Shown: positions 38,628-47,357 of the stretch, in pieces
How the letters are laid out: the number at the start of each line of letters is the position of its first letter
Position numbering within the stretch: position 1 is the first letter of the stretch
Origin: Afipia massiliensis
GTDB lineage: Bacteria; Pseudomonadota; Alphaproteobacteria; Rhizobiales; Xanthobacteraceae
Assembly: GCF_014203115.1 (NCBI RefSeq)
Contig: NZ_JACHIJ010000001.1
Location: forward strand, 62,001-126,000
Length of the DNA: 64,000 bases
Direction: 5' to 3'
The notes under the pieces: generated by a model
Seen by the model: the letters and a program-made list of their open reading frames with translations, nothing else
The model's database searches: none
What the model was told of the DNA's origin: nothing
Translations under genes and position numbers: made by a program

Positions 38628-39035
38628 TTACTGCCCATGCCGGGCAAGCTCGTCGTCACTCAGATCCCAGTCCTGCCAAAGCGTCAAGACGCCAAGCAGG
38701 ATTACAATGCCGCCGAGCGCCGTGTGCCAGAGTCTGAGCGTTCCGCCTCCGGCATAGCCGAAGATATGGGGCGAAGCGATCAGCCAGAAGCCAAGCACGA
38801 CCTCGCACGCTTCCTCCCAGCGCCGAAGGACGATGTATTCGAGCTGGGCAAAGCCAAAGATGAGGACACCAACGCAAACCGCATTCAGGATTGGCATTCC
38901 CGGATCAACGTTCGCGCCAAGACCGTTGTTCGCCTGACCGGTAAGCCAGGGCGACAGGATGATCAGCAAGCCGAGCAACATGCCGAACCAATCTTCCCAG
39001 GACCGATGTTTGTTTAAAAAACGATCGATAGACAT
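38628..39035 (-). CDS. SPW-repeat membrane protein
   Basis: 135 residues with four hydrophobic segments. The SPW motif appears at the ends of paired helices (LLIILSPWLTG and FWLIASPHIFGY), the repeat that defines the family. The N-terminus (MSIDRFLNKHRSWEDW) is polar and the C-terminus is acidic. The family function is unknown. The 243-bp gap to the next gene has nothing I recognise. Confidence 0.85.
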   Translation of the reverse strand: MSIDRFLNKHRSWEDWFGMLLGLLIILSPWLTGQANNGLGANVDPGMPILNAVCVGVLIFGFAQLEYIVLRRWEEACEVVLGFWLIASPHIFGYAGGGTLRLWHTALGGIVILLGVLTLWQDWDLSDDELARHGQ

Positions 39036-39281
39036 TGAATACCTCCATCAAGAAGGCATACGTCGGCGGCCTGACAGATGTGACATTCCGACTGTCAAAC
39101 GACCAATTCGGCCGCCTCACGGTATGTCTCAGAAAAACGTATAAATCCCGGCAACCTTTACAAGGTCTCGCGGACGGGTTTTTGTCGGTTTCGAAAACAC
39201 GCCCGTCTGGAGAGGCCCGCACTGATCGGCGGCCTTCCTGCCGGACAATCGGAAAATGCCCAACACTTGGAAAATCGCGCA

Positions 39282-39551
39282 ATGACCGTTCAAAATAATC
39301 CGGCCCTGAAACGCTACGAACTGGAGGCCGAAGGCCATCTGGCTGCGACCTATTACAGCCTTTCCGATGGGATCATCACTTTTATTCATACCGAGGTCTC
39401 GAAAGAACTCGAAGGCAAGGGCGTTGGATCAAAATTGATAAAAGGCGCCCTCGATCAGGTGCGCGCTGCCGGACTGAAGGTCGTTCCCCAGTGCCCTTTC
39501 GTAAAGGCTTACATTGAGAAATACGCTGAATATGCCGACCTGTTGAAGTAG
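39282..39551 (+). CDS. GNAT-like N-acetyltransferase (first of a tandem pair)
   Basis: 89 residues from ATG 39282 (a TTG at 39267 is the alternative). It is the short GNAT-related type: RYELEAEGHLAATYY strands, then the acetyl-CoA loop VSKELEGKGVGSKLIKGALD, then KVVPQCPFVKAYIEKYAEY. The conserved cysteine in PQCPFV and the (R/K)G-x-G-x-(G/A) loop are present. Such proteins probably acylate small molecules or peptides. A paralogue follows after 43 bp. Confidence 0.88.
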   Translation: MTVQNNPALKRYELEAEGHLAATYYSLSDGIITFIHTEVSKELEGKGVGSKLIKGALDQVRAAGLKVVPQCPFVKAYIEKYAEYADLLK

Positions 39552-39594
39552 GATCGCGCCACGCCCCCCCAAACACAGCCTTACGGTTCAAGAC

Positions 39595-39861
39595 ATGGTT
39601 CGCAACAACACTGCACTTAGCCGCTACGAACTCGACGTTGATGGCACAACCGCTTTCGCCAACTACCGGCTTGCACCGGGCAAAGTGATCATCACCCATA
39701 CCGAAACGCCCCGTGCCTTGCGCAGCCGCGGCATCGCCTCAAGACTTGTGCGCGGTGCGCTGGAGCAAATCCGAGCCGATGGACTGAAAGTCGTGGCCGG
39801 CTGCGGATTCGTTGTCGACTATCTGGAAAAACATCCGGAATTTTCGGACGTAGTGGCCTGA
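39595..39861 (+). CDS. GNAT-like N-acetyltransferase (second of a tandem pair)
   Basis: 88 residues from ATG 39595. It aligns along its length with the gene before it: RYELDVDGTTAFANYRL, TPRALRSRGIASRLVRGALE, and GLKVVAGCGFVVDYLEKHPEF match the corresponding blocks. The acetyl-CoA loop reads RSRGIAS instead of EGKGVGS. The pair looks like a local duplication that has diverged well. An intrinsic terminator follows. Confidence 0.88.
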   Translation: MVRNNTALSRYELDVDGTTAFANYRLAPGKVIITHTETPRALRSRGIASRLVRGALEQIRADGLKVVAGCGFVVDYLEKHPEFSDVVA

Positions 39862-39873
39862 CGCTCTTCATCG

Positions 39874-39903
39874 TAAAAAAAGCCTGCAACCGGCGGGCTT
39901 TCT
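39874..39903. terminator. Bidirectional intrinsic terminator
   Basis: An A-run, then AGCCTGC-aaccg-GCGGGCT, then a T-rich tail. It lies between the plus-strand GNAT-like pair and the minus-strand broken hydrolase gene and can serve both. Confidence 0.75.
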
Positions 39904-39946
39904 CATATCGCGATCGGCTATCGAAGGAAACGATATCGATCCAAGG

Positions 39947-40730
39947 CTAAGCGATCTTAATCGACATGTCCGGCAATCCGTCGAGCTTGCACAGGACAAC
40001 ATCACCTTTCACCATTGGTCCGACATTCTCCGGTGTACCGGAGTAGATAATATCGCCGGCTTTCAGTTCGCAGGCTTCGGACAGTTTCGAAATCTGCTCG
40101 GCCACACTCCATATCGTGTTACTCAGATCAGAGTTCTGCTTCACTGTTCCGTTGACCGCGAGGGAAATCGCTCCCTTGCTAAAATGCCCGGTCTTGGTAA
40201 CCGGGTGGATAGGTCCCAACACTGCCGAATGGTCGAAACTCTTGCCGATCTCCCACGGCTTTTTCTGGTCTCCCATCGCGCGCTGCAAATCGCGGCGTGT
40301 CATGTCGAGGCCGAGCGCATAACCGTAGACGCAATCCAGAGCCTTTTCCGGCGAGATGTTAGAGCCGCCTGATTTCAACGCGGCCACGAGTTCGACTTCG
40401 TAGTGATAATTCTTGGTCAGCGGCGGATATGAATGATCCGCGACCGAACCTATCGCGACATTCTGAATCGCATCCGTCGGCTTCTGGAAGAAAAACGGCG
40501 GTTCGCGCGTCGGATCCGATCCCATCTCGCGCGCAGGCGCAGCGTAGTTGCGGCCGATGCAATAGAAACCGGAAACACCTCGTTGAGTCCGACAATGGGG
40601 ATCGTTGTTTGTCCGACGGGGGAAATAGCCTTCACTCCGACCTGCGCCTCGGCGGTCTCAGCAAAAGCCGCAGTGCCGGCAAATGTCGTCGCGCCGCCTG
40701 CGAGAATGTTTCTGCGATTGAGTTGGTCAT
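39947..40730 (-). pseudogene. Fumarylacetoacetate hydrolase family protein, broken by two frameshifts
   Basis: The intact part (39947-40525 and slightly upstream) is a FAH-family catalytic domain: EPPFFFQKPTDAIQ, NYHYEVELVAALKSGG, and GDIIYSGTPENVGPM at the metal and substrate sites. Its N-terminus lies in other frames. From ATG 40730 the frame must shift once at once to read DQLNRRNILAGGATT (a twin-arginine-like signal) and on to GLNEVFPV. It must shift again near 40567 to reach FYCIGRNYAAPAREMG. Each break is repaired by one base. Unless these are sequence errors, the gene is dead or truncated. An export signal on a FAH protein is itself unusual. Confidence 0.8.
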
Positions 40731-40878
40731 GGTCGTTCCCCGCCTTGCCTTGTTGCTCTTTCGGTTACATTCCTCACCGTTTGCTTCAATTGCGGCGGCT
40801 GACGAATGTGCCGGTGGCATTTTGTATGCCGGACCCGCCGGTTTGAACAGAACGTCGATACCAGTGTGCGCTGCAATG

Positions 40879-40909
40879 AAAAAGGCCCGCCTGAGAGGCG
40901 GGCCTTTCG
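40879..40909 (-). terminator. Intrinsic terminator after the DUF3597 gene
   Basis: Stem AAAGGCCCGCCT/AGGCGGGCCTTT with a 3-nt loop. On the minus strand it ends in a T-run, 32 bp after the DUF3597 stop codon. Confidence 0.88.
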
Positions 40910-40940
40910 AATGTAATCCAGCCACGCGGCCGGTGTGGGA

Positions 40941-41306
40941 TCAATTCTTCAGGTCATCCGGAAGTTTGCCGCCATTGGCTGCGAGCTTGGTCATCACCTG
41001 TTTGTGCAGCCAAATGTTCATCTTCGCGGAGTCACTCGTGTCGCCGTCGTACTTCAGTTCTTTCGCCAACTCCTTGCGGGCCGAAAGACTCGAGTCGATG
41101 TTCAGAGCCTTCATCAGGTCAACGATTGACGTACGCCATTCAAGCTTCTCGCCCTTGGCCGCGACAGCCTTGTCGAGGATAGGCGCAACATCAACCATCG
41201 GCACACTTGCACCGCCACCCGCAGCCGATCCAGCACCGCCGGCAGGCTCAGCGGCTTCGGCTTTGGTGCCGAAAATCGCGCCCATGATCTTCCCAAAAAT
41301 GCTCAT
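40941..41306 (-). CDS. DUF3597 family protein
   Basis: 121 residues. The N-terminus MSIFGKIMGAIFGTKAEA is amphipathic and is followed by an Ala/Gly-rich linker (about 18-35). The C-terminal domain (about 38-121) has VDVAPILDKAVAAKGEKLEW, RTSIVDLMKALNIDSSLSAR and ELAKELKYDGDTSDSAKMNIWL, the pattern of DUF3597. The function is unknown. It has its own terminator and faces a 429-bp intergenic region upstream. Confidence 0.9.
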   Translation of the reverse strand: MSIFGKIMGAIFGTKAEAAEPAGGAGSAAGGGASVPMVDVAPILDKAVAAKGEKLEWRTSIVDLMKALNIDSSLSARKELAKELKYDGDTSDSAKMNIWLHKQVMTKLAANGGKLPDDLKN

Positions 41307-41735
41307 CTGTAAAACTCCCGATAGCCCGTCGGTTGACTGTGAATGATTGGCGCTTCTTCTGTTCGTCCGGCAGCACCGTGCCGGTCGTCAGCTGTCAGTG
41401 TAGACGTCCGGTTTCGGCTTGCCAATGCAAGTGATCAATATTTGCGCCGCGGCGATTTGAGTCAAAAGCGCCAAAAAGACGCCACAATGACTCGATGCGA
41501 CGGCGACTTCAATTTGTCACACAGCTTCGCGCCGCCGTCCCTTGCAGAATTTTGCTGCGTCTGCTCGGTCTTTCGTCGCAAGTAATTCGTGATGACCTAC
41601 ACGGTAACCATGGGATCGCGCTGATCCACGTACTCGGCCATGCGGCCTCGCGTCCTTCACTGCTGCTTAACCAGCTACCGAGCCTTCGAGGTTTGGCATG
41701 GATGCGTTCTTTCAAAGTACGCATCCTAAACTCTT
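41307..41735. other. 429-bp divergent intergenic region between DUF3597 and patatin genes
   Basis: No gene is supported. It must contain the promoters of both flanking genes. The only clear structure is the hairpin at 41700-41726, listed separately. Confidence 0.6.
41700..41726 (+). promoter_or_regulatory. Hairpin directly upstream of the patatin start codon
   Basis: GGATGCGT-t-CTTT-c-AAAG-t-ACGCATCC is a near-perfect 27-nt dyad ending 9 nt before ATG 41736. No Shine-Dalgarno sequence is visible between it and the start. It may be an operator or an RNA structure controlling translation. Confidence 0.55.
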
Positions 41736-42572
41736 ATGTTCGACGCAGTCGTTTTCGCAGGCGGGGGTAACCGCTGCTACTGGCAAGGCGGCTTCTATGA
41801 AGCAGCTGCAACGCGTCTGGGCTTGTCGCCACAGCTCGTCGTCGGCGCCAGTGCTGGCGCATTTGCTGCGGTCTATTCACTGCTCGAAGCCGGACCTGCA
41901 ACCCGCGCCCGTGTGATCGGCGCTTGCGATCCGCAACTGCGAAACTTCGATTTTGCCGCGTGGCGCCAAGGCCGGCCGCTCTGCCCTGTTGGCCCGCTCT
42001 ATACCGAGCTGCTTCATCAAACCATCGATAAGAATGCGCTCCGGCGACTACAGCACATGACTGACTTCCGTGTTGCGGTATCCCGATTACCGCGCGGCTT
42101 TTCACCCTCGCTCGGTGCAGCCATCGGCATCGGCGTCTATCAGCTGGAGAAACAGATCTTTCACCCGGTGCACCCTCGGTTCGGACGCACGCTCGGTTTC
42201 CGATCCGAGTTCGTCGCGGTACGCTCCCTCACCGATCCGCAACAGTTTCGCGAGGCGCTGATGGCTAGCAGCGATGTACCGCCATTCATGCCGGTCACGA
42301 ACGTTGCCGGAAAGCCCGCCTTCGATGGCGGGCTCGTCGATAATGTTCCCGTTGAACCGATCGAGGCCATTGAGTTCGCAGGCGGACGCACGCTGGTGCT
42401 GTTGACACGGGTTTACAAATCGATCCCAGTCGTCAATGGACGCACATACGCGCAACCTTCGCGGAAGATCGATGTGGGACAGTTCGATATCAGGAATCCC
42501 GACGGCATCCGCAACGCTTACGAGTTGGGCTTGAAGGACGGCGATGCGTTCGCCACCTCGTGTAGTCGATGA
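41736..42572 (+). CDS. Patatin-like phospholipase
   Basis: 278 residues from ATG 41736. The catalytic dyad is clear: Ser39 in GASAG and Asp197 in DGG, with the oxyanion-hole GGGNRC motif at 9-14. No signal peptide is present, so it probably acts in the cytoplasm on membrane lipids or acyl esters. The C-terminal part (KIDVGQFDIRNPDGIRNAYE) resembles other bacterial patatins. It is preceded by a hairpin and convergent with the copper-protein gene. Confidence 0.9.
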   Translation: MFDAVVFAGGGNRCYWQGGFYEAAATRLGLSPQLVVGASAGAFAAVYSLLEAGPATRARVIGACDPQLRNFDFAAWRQGRPLCPVGPLYTELLHQTIDKNALRRLQHMTDFRVAVSRLPRGFSPSLGAAIGIGVYQLEKQIFHPVHPRFGRTLGFRSEFVAVRSLTDPQQFREALMASSDVPPFMPVTNVAGKPAFDGGLVDNVPVEPIEAIEFAGGRTLVLLTRVYKSIPVVNGRTYAQPSRKIDVGQFDIRNPDGIRNAYELGLKDGDAFATSCSR

Positions 42573-42689
42573 ATCCCGCCTTCGCGACACGTTTGATCGC
42601 GAGCGCAGGGAGAAACTCGCGACGGTCCTTGCAGAGTAGCGGACTTCCGGATGACTGCTTTTCGCGCCTGACTCTAGCCGTTTTGCGCA

Positions 42690-42721
42690 GGAGGGTGGTT
42701 TCGATGACGACACCACCCTCC
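42690..42721. terminator. Bidirectional terminator between convergent genes
   Basis: GGAGGGTGGT and ACCACCCTCC form a 10-bp perfect stem with a 12-nt loop, located between the patatin stop and the copper-protein stop. The T-run is weak on both sides. Confidence 0.6.
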
Positions 42722-42741
42722 TCAAGTTCGTTCGCATCTTA

Positions 42742-43779
42742 TCAATGCCGGTGCGCAGGCGCTCCACCACTCGCACCTATCGCCCTGACATTGAAGCTGA
42801 GGTCGATCTTCCCGGCCTTCTCGAACGTCAGGGTCGCCTTTAGCGTGTCGCCTTGCTTCAACTGCTGCTTGATATCCATGAACATCATGTGGAAGCCGCC
42901 CGGCTTGAGCTCGACCGTCTCTCCGGATTTGATGATGAGCCCATCCGTCAGCGGCCGCATCTTCATCACGCCGTCGTTCATCGACATCTCGTGAATTTCC
43001 ACGTGATGCGCACCTGCTGACGTCGCACCGACCAGGCGGTCGGCCGATTTGCCGTTGTTGGTGATCTTGAGATAACCGCCAGCGATCTTGGCGCCGCCAG
43101 GCGTGGCGCGCGTCCATGGCGACACGACAACAAGATCGCCGATCGTGAAGGTATCGTTCCCGCTTTGCGTAGTCGCGCCCATTTGCGCGTGATCCATCTT
43201 GCTGTGATCCATCTGCGCCTGCGCAACTGTCGACGCGTCGGCAACGATCCGCAGTGTGGGAGCCGGCGATTTCAGGCTGTGCGGATTCTGTCCGTCCGAT
43301 GCAATCTGGTCCCAGCGAACCTCACCCTTCGCGCATTGCTGGACGGTCGGAAAAGAGATGGCCTGCCCCGGACGGAAATCGCCGGCGAGGAAACTCGTGA
43401 AAACGAACTCATCGTAGTTGTCGTCCGAGAGAGCGCCGCCCGACCATATGATTTCCTTGGGTCCTTCGGTCACGGCTTTGCCGTGACTCTGATAGGACTT
43501 GGCATAGGCGCCGCGCGTGATGTTGAGGATCCATCCCGCCTTGGGCATCGGCTTCACGCCGATGACCCCCTCGGGAATTTGAATCCGGACTGTTTGCGTA
43601 GCTGCGCCGTCGCAGCCGTGCGGGACCTGAAATACCGCCTTGTAATAGGTGCCGGTACGCGCCTCGCCCGTCGCAAGCGTGACATGGGCGAACGCGGCTG
43701 ATTGCGAGATGATAACGGCAGATGCGGCGAAGCCAGCGCCGGCCAGCAGCCGCTGGGAGCTGCGGAAGTTGATGGACAT
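42742..43779 (-). CDS. DUF1775 (YcnI-like) - PCu(A)C copper chaperone fusion
   Basis: 345 residues. A signal peptide (cleavage near SAAFA-H32) leaves an N-terminal histidine, as in YcnI copper-binding proteins. The DUF1775 domain covers about 32-180 (YYKAVFQVPHGCDGAATQTV, EIIWSGGALSDDNYDEF). A Met/His-rich linker (MDHSKMDHAQMG) leads to a PCu(A)C domain (about 215-330) with HHVEIHEMSMNDGVMKMRPL and GGFHMMFMDIK, the HxxM-type copper site. It probably gathers periplasmic copper for the CuA site of cytochrome oxidase. A small exported protein gene lies upstream. Confidence 0.93.
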   Translation of the reverse strand: MSINFRSSQRLLAGAGFAASAVIISQSAAFAHVTLATGEARTGTYYKAVFQVPHGCDGAATQTVRIQIPEGVIGVKPMPKAGWILNITRGAYAKSYQSHGKAVTEGPKEIIWSGGALSDDNYDEFVFTSFLAGDFRPGQAISFPTVQQCAKGEVRWDQIASDGQNPHSLKSPAPTLRIVADASTVAQAQMDHSKMDHAQMGATTQSGNDTFTIGDLVVVSPWTRATPGGAKIAGGYLKITNNGKSADRLVGATSAGAHHVEIHEMSMNDGVMKMRPLTDGLIIKSGETVELKPGGFHMMFMDIKQQLKQGDTLKATLTFEKAGKIDLSFNVRAIGASGGAPAHRH

Positions 43780-43834
43780 ATTGTTCCTCGACTGATGCTG
43801 AAAGATAATTCCGAAACGAACGTCTCAGGTTGTT

Positions 43835-44212
43835 TCAGATCAGCTTTGGAGGTGCCCGGGCCAGAAAAACCGGCTCCCGTAAAATGGCCGTCAGGGTTGT
43901 TTCGTGTGAAATAGCGGAATGCGCGTAGACTGTGGGGAGCGCCAGTGAGCCCCCCTCGCCCAATGGCGCTCCCGCCGTATGGCTTATCAGGCAGGCGCTG
44001 AGGCAGTCGTGGCCCGCCCTTGGAACAAGCGGCGCGCCTCCGGTATCGTTCTGGCTCGCGGGCGCTGCGCCGGAACAGATCGTACCGAGGCTGCCGGCGC
44101 CGCCCGCGAAAGCCAGCGTACCACTCCATGCCAGAAGCAACCCCTGGATCACCAGGACCTGCGACAGCACGATGGTCAAAAGCAGCCGGCTAAATGAGTG
44201 GCGATTACGCAT
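43835..44212 (-). CDS. Small exported protein, DUF2946-like, linked to the copper chaperone
   Basis: 125 residues. A long hydrophobic signal region (LLLTIVLSQVLVIQGLLLAW) is followed by a short mature part with an HDCLSACL motif (about residues 70-77), comparable with the HxxCxxC motif of DUF2946 proteins. The gene lies 55 bp upstream of the DUF1775-PCu(A)C gene on the same strand, so both are probably expressed together under copper control. The assignment to DUF2946 is tentative. Confidence 0.65.
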   Translation of the reverse strand: MRNRHSFSRLLLTIVLSQVLVIQGLLLAWSGTLAFAGGAGSLGTICSGAAPASQNDTGGAPLVPRAGHDCLSACLISHTAGAPLGEGGSLALPTVYAHSAISHETTLTAILREPVFLARAPPKLI

Positions 44213-44697
44213 GTCGCGGCTATGCCACGCTCAGGACGGAACGTCCACGATTCGAAGGCGATTCCTATAACACGCCTTGTCTGTAAATCTCTCGGAAGCG
44301 TATAAATGAATTATTGTTCGCTATTATACTGATGCTCAGGCACTATATCTATCGCTGGAAACATCCCCAGCATCACCCTATCGATAAAGCATAGCTTAGC
44401 GAGAGCACTATTTAATTACCGACGTGCGGGTTCCTGTCAGAATTTATGTCTCCTTTACGTCAAACCGATGAAATAACGATCTAAATTTTGATTTAGCGGC
44501 GTGAATGGGTCCGAGATGAGCGCACATCTCGGTAAAAATCTTGGTGAAAGATTAATCACTTCTTACTAGTGATATGCGTTTATCACTTAGCTGCATCGCA
44601 ACATTCGCGGTGTTGCAACGCAGAATCGTACCCTATATTCAGTTCCAACGATGACGCTACTCCAAGAGCTGAATCGGGATTACGAAGGAGACTAACC
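44213..44697. other. 485-bp AT-rich regulatory region upstream of the DUF1127 gene
   Basis: No gene is supported. It contains several clear dyads: CTAAAT-tttg-ATTTAG at 44481-44496, CCGAGATG-agcgca-CATCTCGG at 44511-44532, and three overlapping (A)TCACT/AGTGAT(A) half-sites at 44555-44587. Its base composition is well below the surrounding GC content. It must hold the DUF1127 promoter and may encode a small RNA. Confidence 0.6.
44555..44587. promoter_or_regulatory. Triple half-site operator-like palindrome
   Basis: ATCACT-tcttact-AGTGAT overlaps AGTGATA-tgcgtt-TATCACT, giving three alternating half-sites spaced 13 nt apart. This is the layout expected for a dimeric repressor or activator binding in tandem, about 110 bp before the DUF1127 start. 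The regulator is not known. Confidence 0.5.
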
Positions 44698-44850
44698 ATG
44701 CTGCTCTCATTTATCCGCGCTATCCAGGCGTTCCGTGACTATCAGCGCAATGTCGCTGAGTTGTCCCAGTTGAGCGATCGGGAACTGGCCGATATCGGGC
44801 TTGACCGCTCCGACATCCAGCGGGTCGCAGCCGGCGCTTACAACGGCTAA
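44698..44850 (+). CDS. DUF1127 domain small protein
   Basis: 50 residues from ATG 44698, after a strong GAAGGAG ribosome-binding site; the open frame back to 44569 is not needed. The C-terminal ELSQLSDRELADIGLDRSDI is the DUF1127 (YjiS-like) motif. In alphaproteobacteria such small arginine-containing proteins have been tied to RNA turnover, phosphate and stress physiology. The long structured upstream region suggests tight regulation, and an intrinsic terminator follows 33 bp downstream. Confidence 0.92.
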   Translation: MLLSFIRAIQAFRDYQRNVAELSQLSDRELADIGLDRSDIQRVAAGAYNG

Positions 44851-44882
44851 TCCCGTTGCGAAAACTGACTGACGAACGATTG

Positions 44883-44903
44883 CGCCCGCCCTGTGCGGGC
44901 GTT
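44883..44903 (+). terminator. Intrinsic terminator after the DUF1127 gene
   Basis: CGCCCGC-cctgt-GCGGGCG followed by TT and a partly T-rich stretch. Confidence 0.75.
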
Positions 44904-44982
44904 GTCGTATCTGAAGCTTCGCCAAGCGAACCTCACGCACCGAGACATTGCATCGGCGCGTGAGCGGCTCTAGTTGTGAGCC

Positions 44983-46419
44983 ATGACAACCCAGAAAGAT
45001 CCCAACGCGGCAGCGATCCACGTCATTGGCGGTGGATTGGCCGGTTCCGAAGCAGCCTGGCAGATCGCGAACGCAGGCGTCAGCGTTGTGCTGCACGAGA
45101 TGCGTCCGATCAGGACGACCGATGCGCATCGCACCGATAGCCTCGCAGAACTCGTCTGCTCCAATTCCTTCCGCTCCGACGACGCAGCAAATAATGCGGT
45201 CGGCCTGCTGCATGCGGAACTGCGCAAGCTGAACTCCCTGATCATGCGCAGCGCCGATGCCAATCAGGTGCCTGCGGGTGGCGCGCTTGCGGTGGACCGC
45301 GACGGTTTTTCCGCTGCGGTCAGCGCGGCACTCGCGGCACATCCACGGATCGAAATTCGACGCGAGGAAATCGCCGGGCTTCCCCCGGCCGACTGGCAGA
45401 ATGTCATTGTTGCGACGGGCCCGCTGACGTCACCGGCGCTGGCCGATGCGATCCGCGCCTTGTCCGGCGAGGACGCCCTCGCCTTCTTCGATGCCATTGC
45501 TCCGATCGTGCACCGCGACTCCATCAACATGGATGTGGCGTGGTTTCAATCGCGCTACGACAAGGTCGGCCCAGGCGGCACCGGCGCCGACTACCTCAAC
45601 TGTCCGATGACCCGCGAGCAGTACGACGCGTTCGTCGACGCGCTGATCGCGGGTGAGAAAACCGACTTCAAGGAATGGGAAGCCAATACGCCCTACTTTA
45701 ACGGCTGCTTGCCGATCGAAGTCATGGCCGCGCGCGGCCGCGAAACGCTTCGTCATGGACCGATGAAGCCGGTCGGACTGACCAACCCGCGCGATCCCAC
45801 GGTCAAGCCATATGCGATCGTGCAGCTGCGCCAGGACAACAAACTTGGCACGCTCTACAACATGGTCGGCTTCCAGACCAAGCTGAAGCACGGGGCGCAG
45901 ACGCACGTGCTGCGCGCCATTCCGGGCCTTGAGAATGCGGAGTTCGCACGCCTTGGCGGCCTGCATCGCAACACCTTCCTGAACTCGCCGAAGCTGCTCG
46001 ATCCTCAGTTGCGCCTGAAGGCGCAGCCGCGGCTGCGCTTCGCCGGGCAGATGACCGGATGCGAAGGCTACGTCGAGTCCGCCGGCATCGGCTTGCTCGC
46101 CGGGCTGTTCGCAGCAGCGGATGCGAGGCAGAACGACATCGCACCGCCTCCGCCGACAACGGCGCTCGGCGCGCTGCTCGGTCACATCACCGGCGGGCAC
46201 ATCGAGACCATCGATGCGGGACCGCGCTCGTTCCAGCCGATGAACATCAACTTCGGATTGTTTCCGCCGCTGGCCTCGCCGCCGACGAAGAAGCCGGACG
46301 GAACGCGGCTGCGCGGCAACGAGAAGACGGTTGCGAAGAAGCAGGCGATCAGCGCGCGAGCGTTGTCAGATATGGATCGCTGGATCGCGGACACACTGAG
46401 CGTCTCTGACGCGGCGTAA
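44983..46419 (+). CDS. trmFO: Methylenetetrahydrofolate-tRNA-(uracil-5-)-methyltransferase
   Basis: 478 residues. The FAD-binding loop [18 protein letters not shown] is near the N-terminus, followed by the family blocks [18 protein letters not shown] and [16 protein letters not shown]-terminal [20 protein letters not shown] completes the family pattern. TrmFO makes ribothymidine at position 54 of tRNA using methylene-THF and FADH2. It is a single gene flanked by DUF1127 and a palindromic repeat, and starts 132 bp after the DUF1127 stop. Confidence 0.97.
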   Translation: MTTQKDPNAAAIHVIGGGLAGSEAAWQIANAGVSVVLHEMRPIRTTDAHRTDSLAELVCSNSFRSDDAANNAVGLLHAELRKLNSLIMRSADANQVPAGGALAVDRDGFSAAVSAALAAHPRIEIRREEIAGLPPADWQNVIVATGPLTSPALADAIRALSGEDALAFFDAIAPIVHRDSINMDVAWFQSRYDKVGPGGTGADYLNCPMTREQYDAFVDALIAGEKTDFKEWEANTPYFNGCLPIEVMAARGRETLRHGPMKPVGLTNPRDPTVKPYAIVQLRQDNKLGTLYNMVGFQTKLKHGAQTHVLRAIPGLENAEFARLGGLHRNTFLNSPKLLDPQLRLKAQPRLRFAGQMTGCEGYVESAGIGLLAGLFAAADARQNDIAPPPPTTALGALLGHITGGHIETIDAGPRSFQPMNINFGLFPPLASPPTKKPDGTRLRGNEKTVAKKQAISARALSDMDRWIADTLSVSDAA

Positions 46420-47030
46420 CCGGCGGATGAAGTAACCGACAAGAACTATCTACACGTCATGCCCGGCTTTATGCCGGGCATCCACGTCTGCTTTTGCCCG
46501 ACCGTCCGCAAGACGTGGATGGCCGGGACAAGCCCGGCCATGACGAATGGAAAAGCTACTTGGCGCAAAGGCCAAATGGTGACGAACTTCGCTGCAAAAG
46601 GCGAAAAGGCGACCGGATGGCGGCGCGCAAGCGGATCGGGATTCAGCCGGTGGCTTACGCGTGAACGACGTTCAGACCTTCACCGCCGTCGAACGCTTCG
46701 GCACGAACACCGCAGACACTATGCGCACGACGGTCGACACGACCTAACCATGCTCGGGTGAGCCCAAGCCTTACTGCTGACCTCGCTTCGCAACGGGTCG
46801 ACACTTGACGGCGAGATGCTTTCTCCAACAGTAAAGAATTGCATGACAAGTGAGGACTCCTCGACTGGCACTCCCAGCAACAATGCGGCGGCCTTTAACT
46901 CGGCCCATGCGATCTCATACGCTGAGGGGCCGCGGGCCTGAGTTTCAGAGACTGGGTGGGATACGCGTAGCGTGCAGTCATCCCGCCAGTCGCGTCAGGC
47001 GCATCAAGCAACTTGCAGCGCAACAGCGAC
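46420..47030. other. 611-bp intergenic region after trmFO
   Basis: It contains the palindromic repeat at 46455-46545. The remaining 485 bp give only short weak frames on both strands (for example 46655-46849 minus), with no recognisable product. It may be a decayed gene remnant at the border of the AT-rich insert that follows. Confidence 0.55.
46455..46545. repeat. Palindromic repeat, 'cgtcatgcccgg' family
   Basis: Ends CGTCATGCCCGG and CCGGCCATGACG, with an inner ATCCACGTCT/AGACGTGGAT pair and sub-hairpins GCCCGGC-tttat-GCCGGGC and GGCCGGG-acaag-CCCGGCC. The same design recurs at 63233-63319 and as a half copy at 27734-27759. Confidence 0.88.
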
Positions 47031-47357
47031 TTATCGCAGTTGCTTTTGGGGCTCGCTGCCTAACGACCAAGTTGTAACCGCGCCAGGAGATTTAGTGTTA
47101 ATCCATGTCCAAACCCATTCAGGCAACAGCCCTGCGGCAGCGGTCGTGTTGAAATTTGATACGAAAAAGCTGTCTTGGGTATCAATTAAAGGCCGTATCT
47201 TCAAATACAGGTCCCAGACGGTCTTGTCGCTATAGACCATCCATAGATGAGGACTGACGCGAATCCAGTCATCGCCGGTATCGGAAAATGCGGGTTCTAA
47301 ATCCCTCATCTTAGGAACGCCGGGGAAAATAAACGAGACGTGGTAAAAATTATTCAT
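47031..47357 (-). CDS. Small protein with Cas2/SinR-like ferredoxin-fold pattern
   Basis: 108 residues from ATG 47357, whose start overlaps the stop of the membrane-protein gene by 8 bp. The strand-helix order FYHVSFIFPG, WIRVSPHLWMVYSD, DLYLKIRPLIDTQDSFFVSN and a final LLPEWVWTWINTK resembles the SinR/Cas2-like group of small ferredoxin-fold proteins. An earlier in-frame start at 47414 is possible. GC content is clearly lower than in the neighbours, pointing to transfer. Function is unknown; the family link is my pattern judgement, not an established hit. Confidence 0.55.
   Translation of the reverse strand: MNNFYHVSFIFPGVPKMRDLEPAFSDTGDDWIRVSPHLWMVYSDKTVWDLYLKIRPLIDTQDSFFVSNFNTTAAAGLLPEWVWTWINTKSPGAVTTWSLGSEPQKQLR

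Noticed and set aside
46655-46849. A 64-codon minus-strand frame after trmFO
   Set aside because: No ribosome-binding site, no family and no supporting context.
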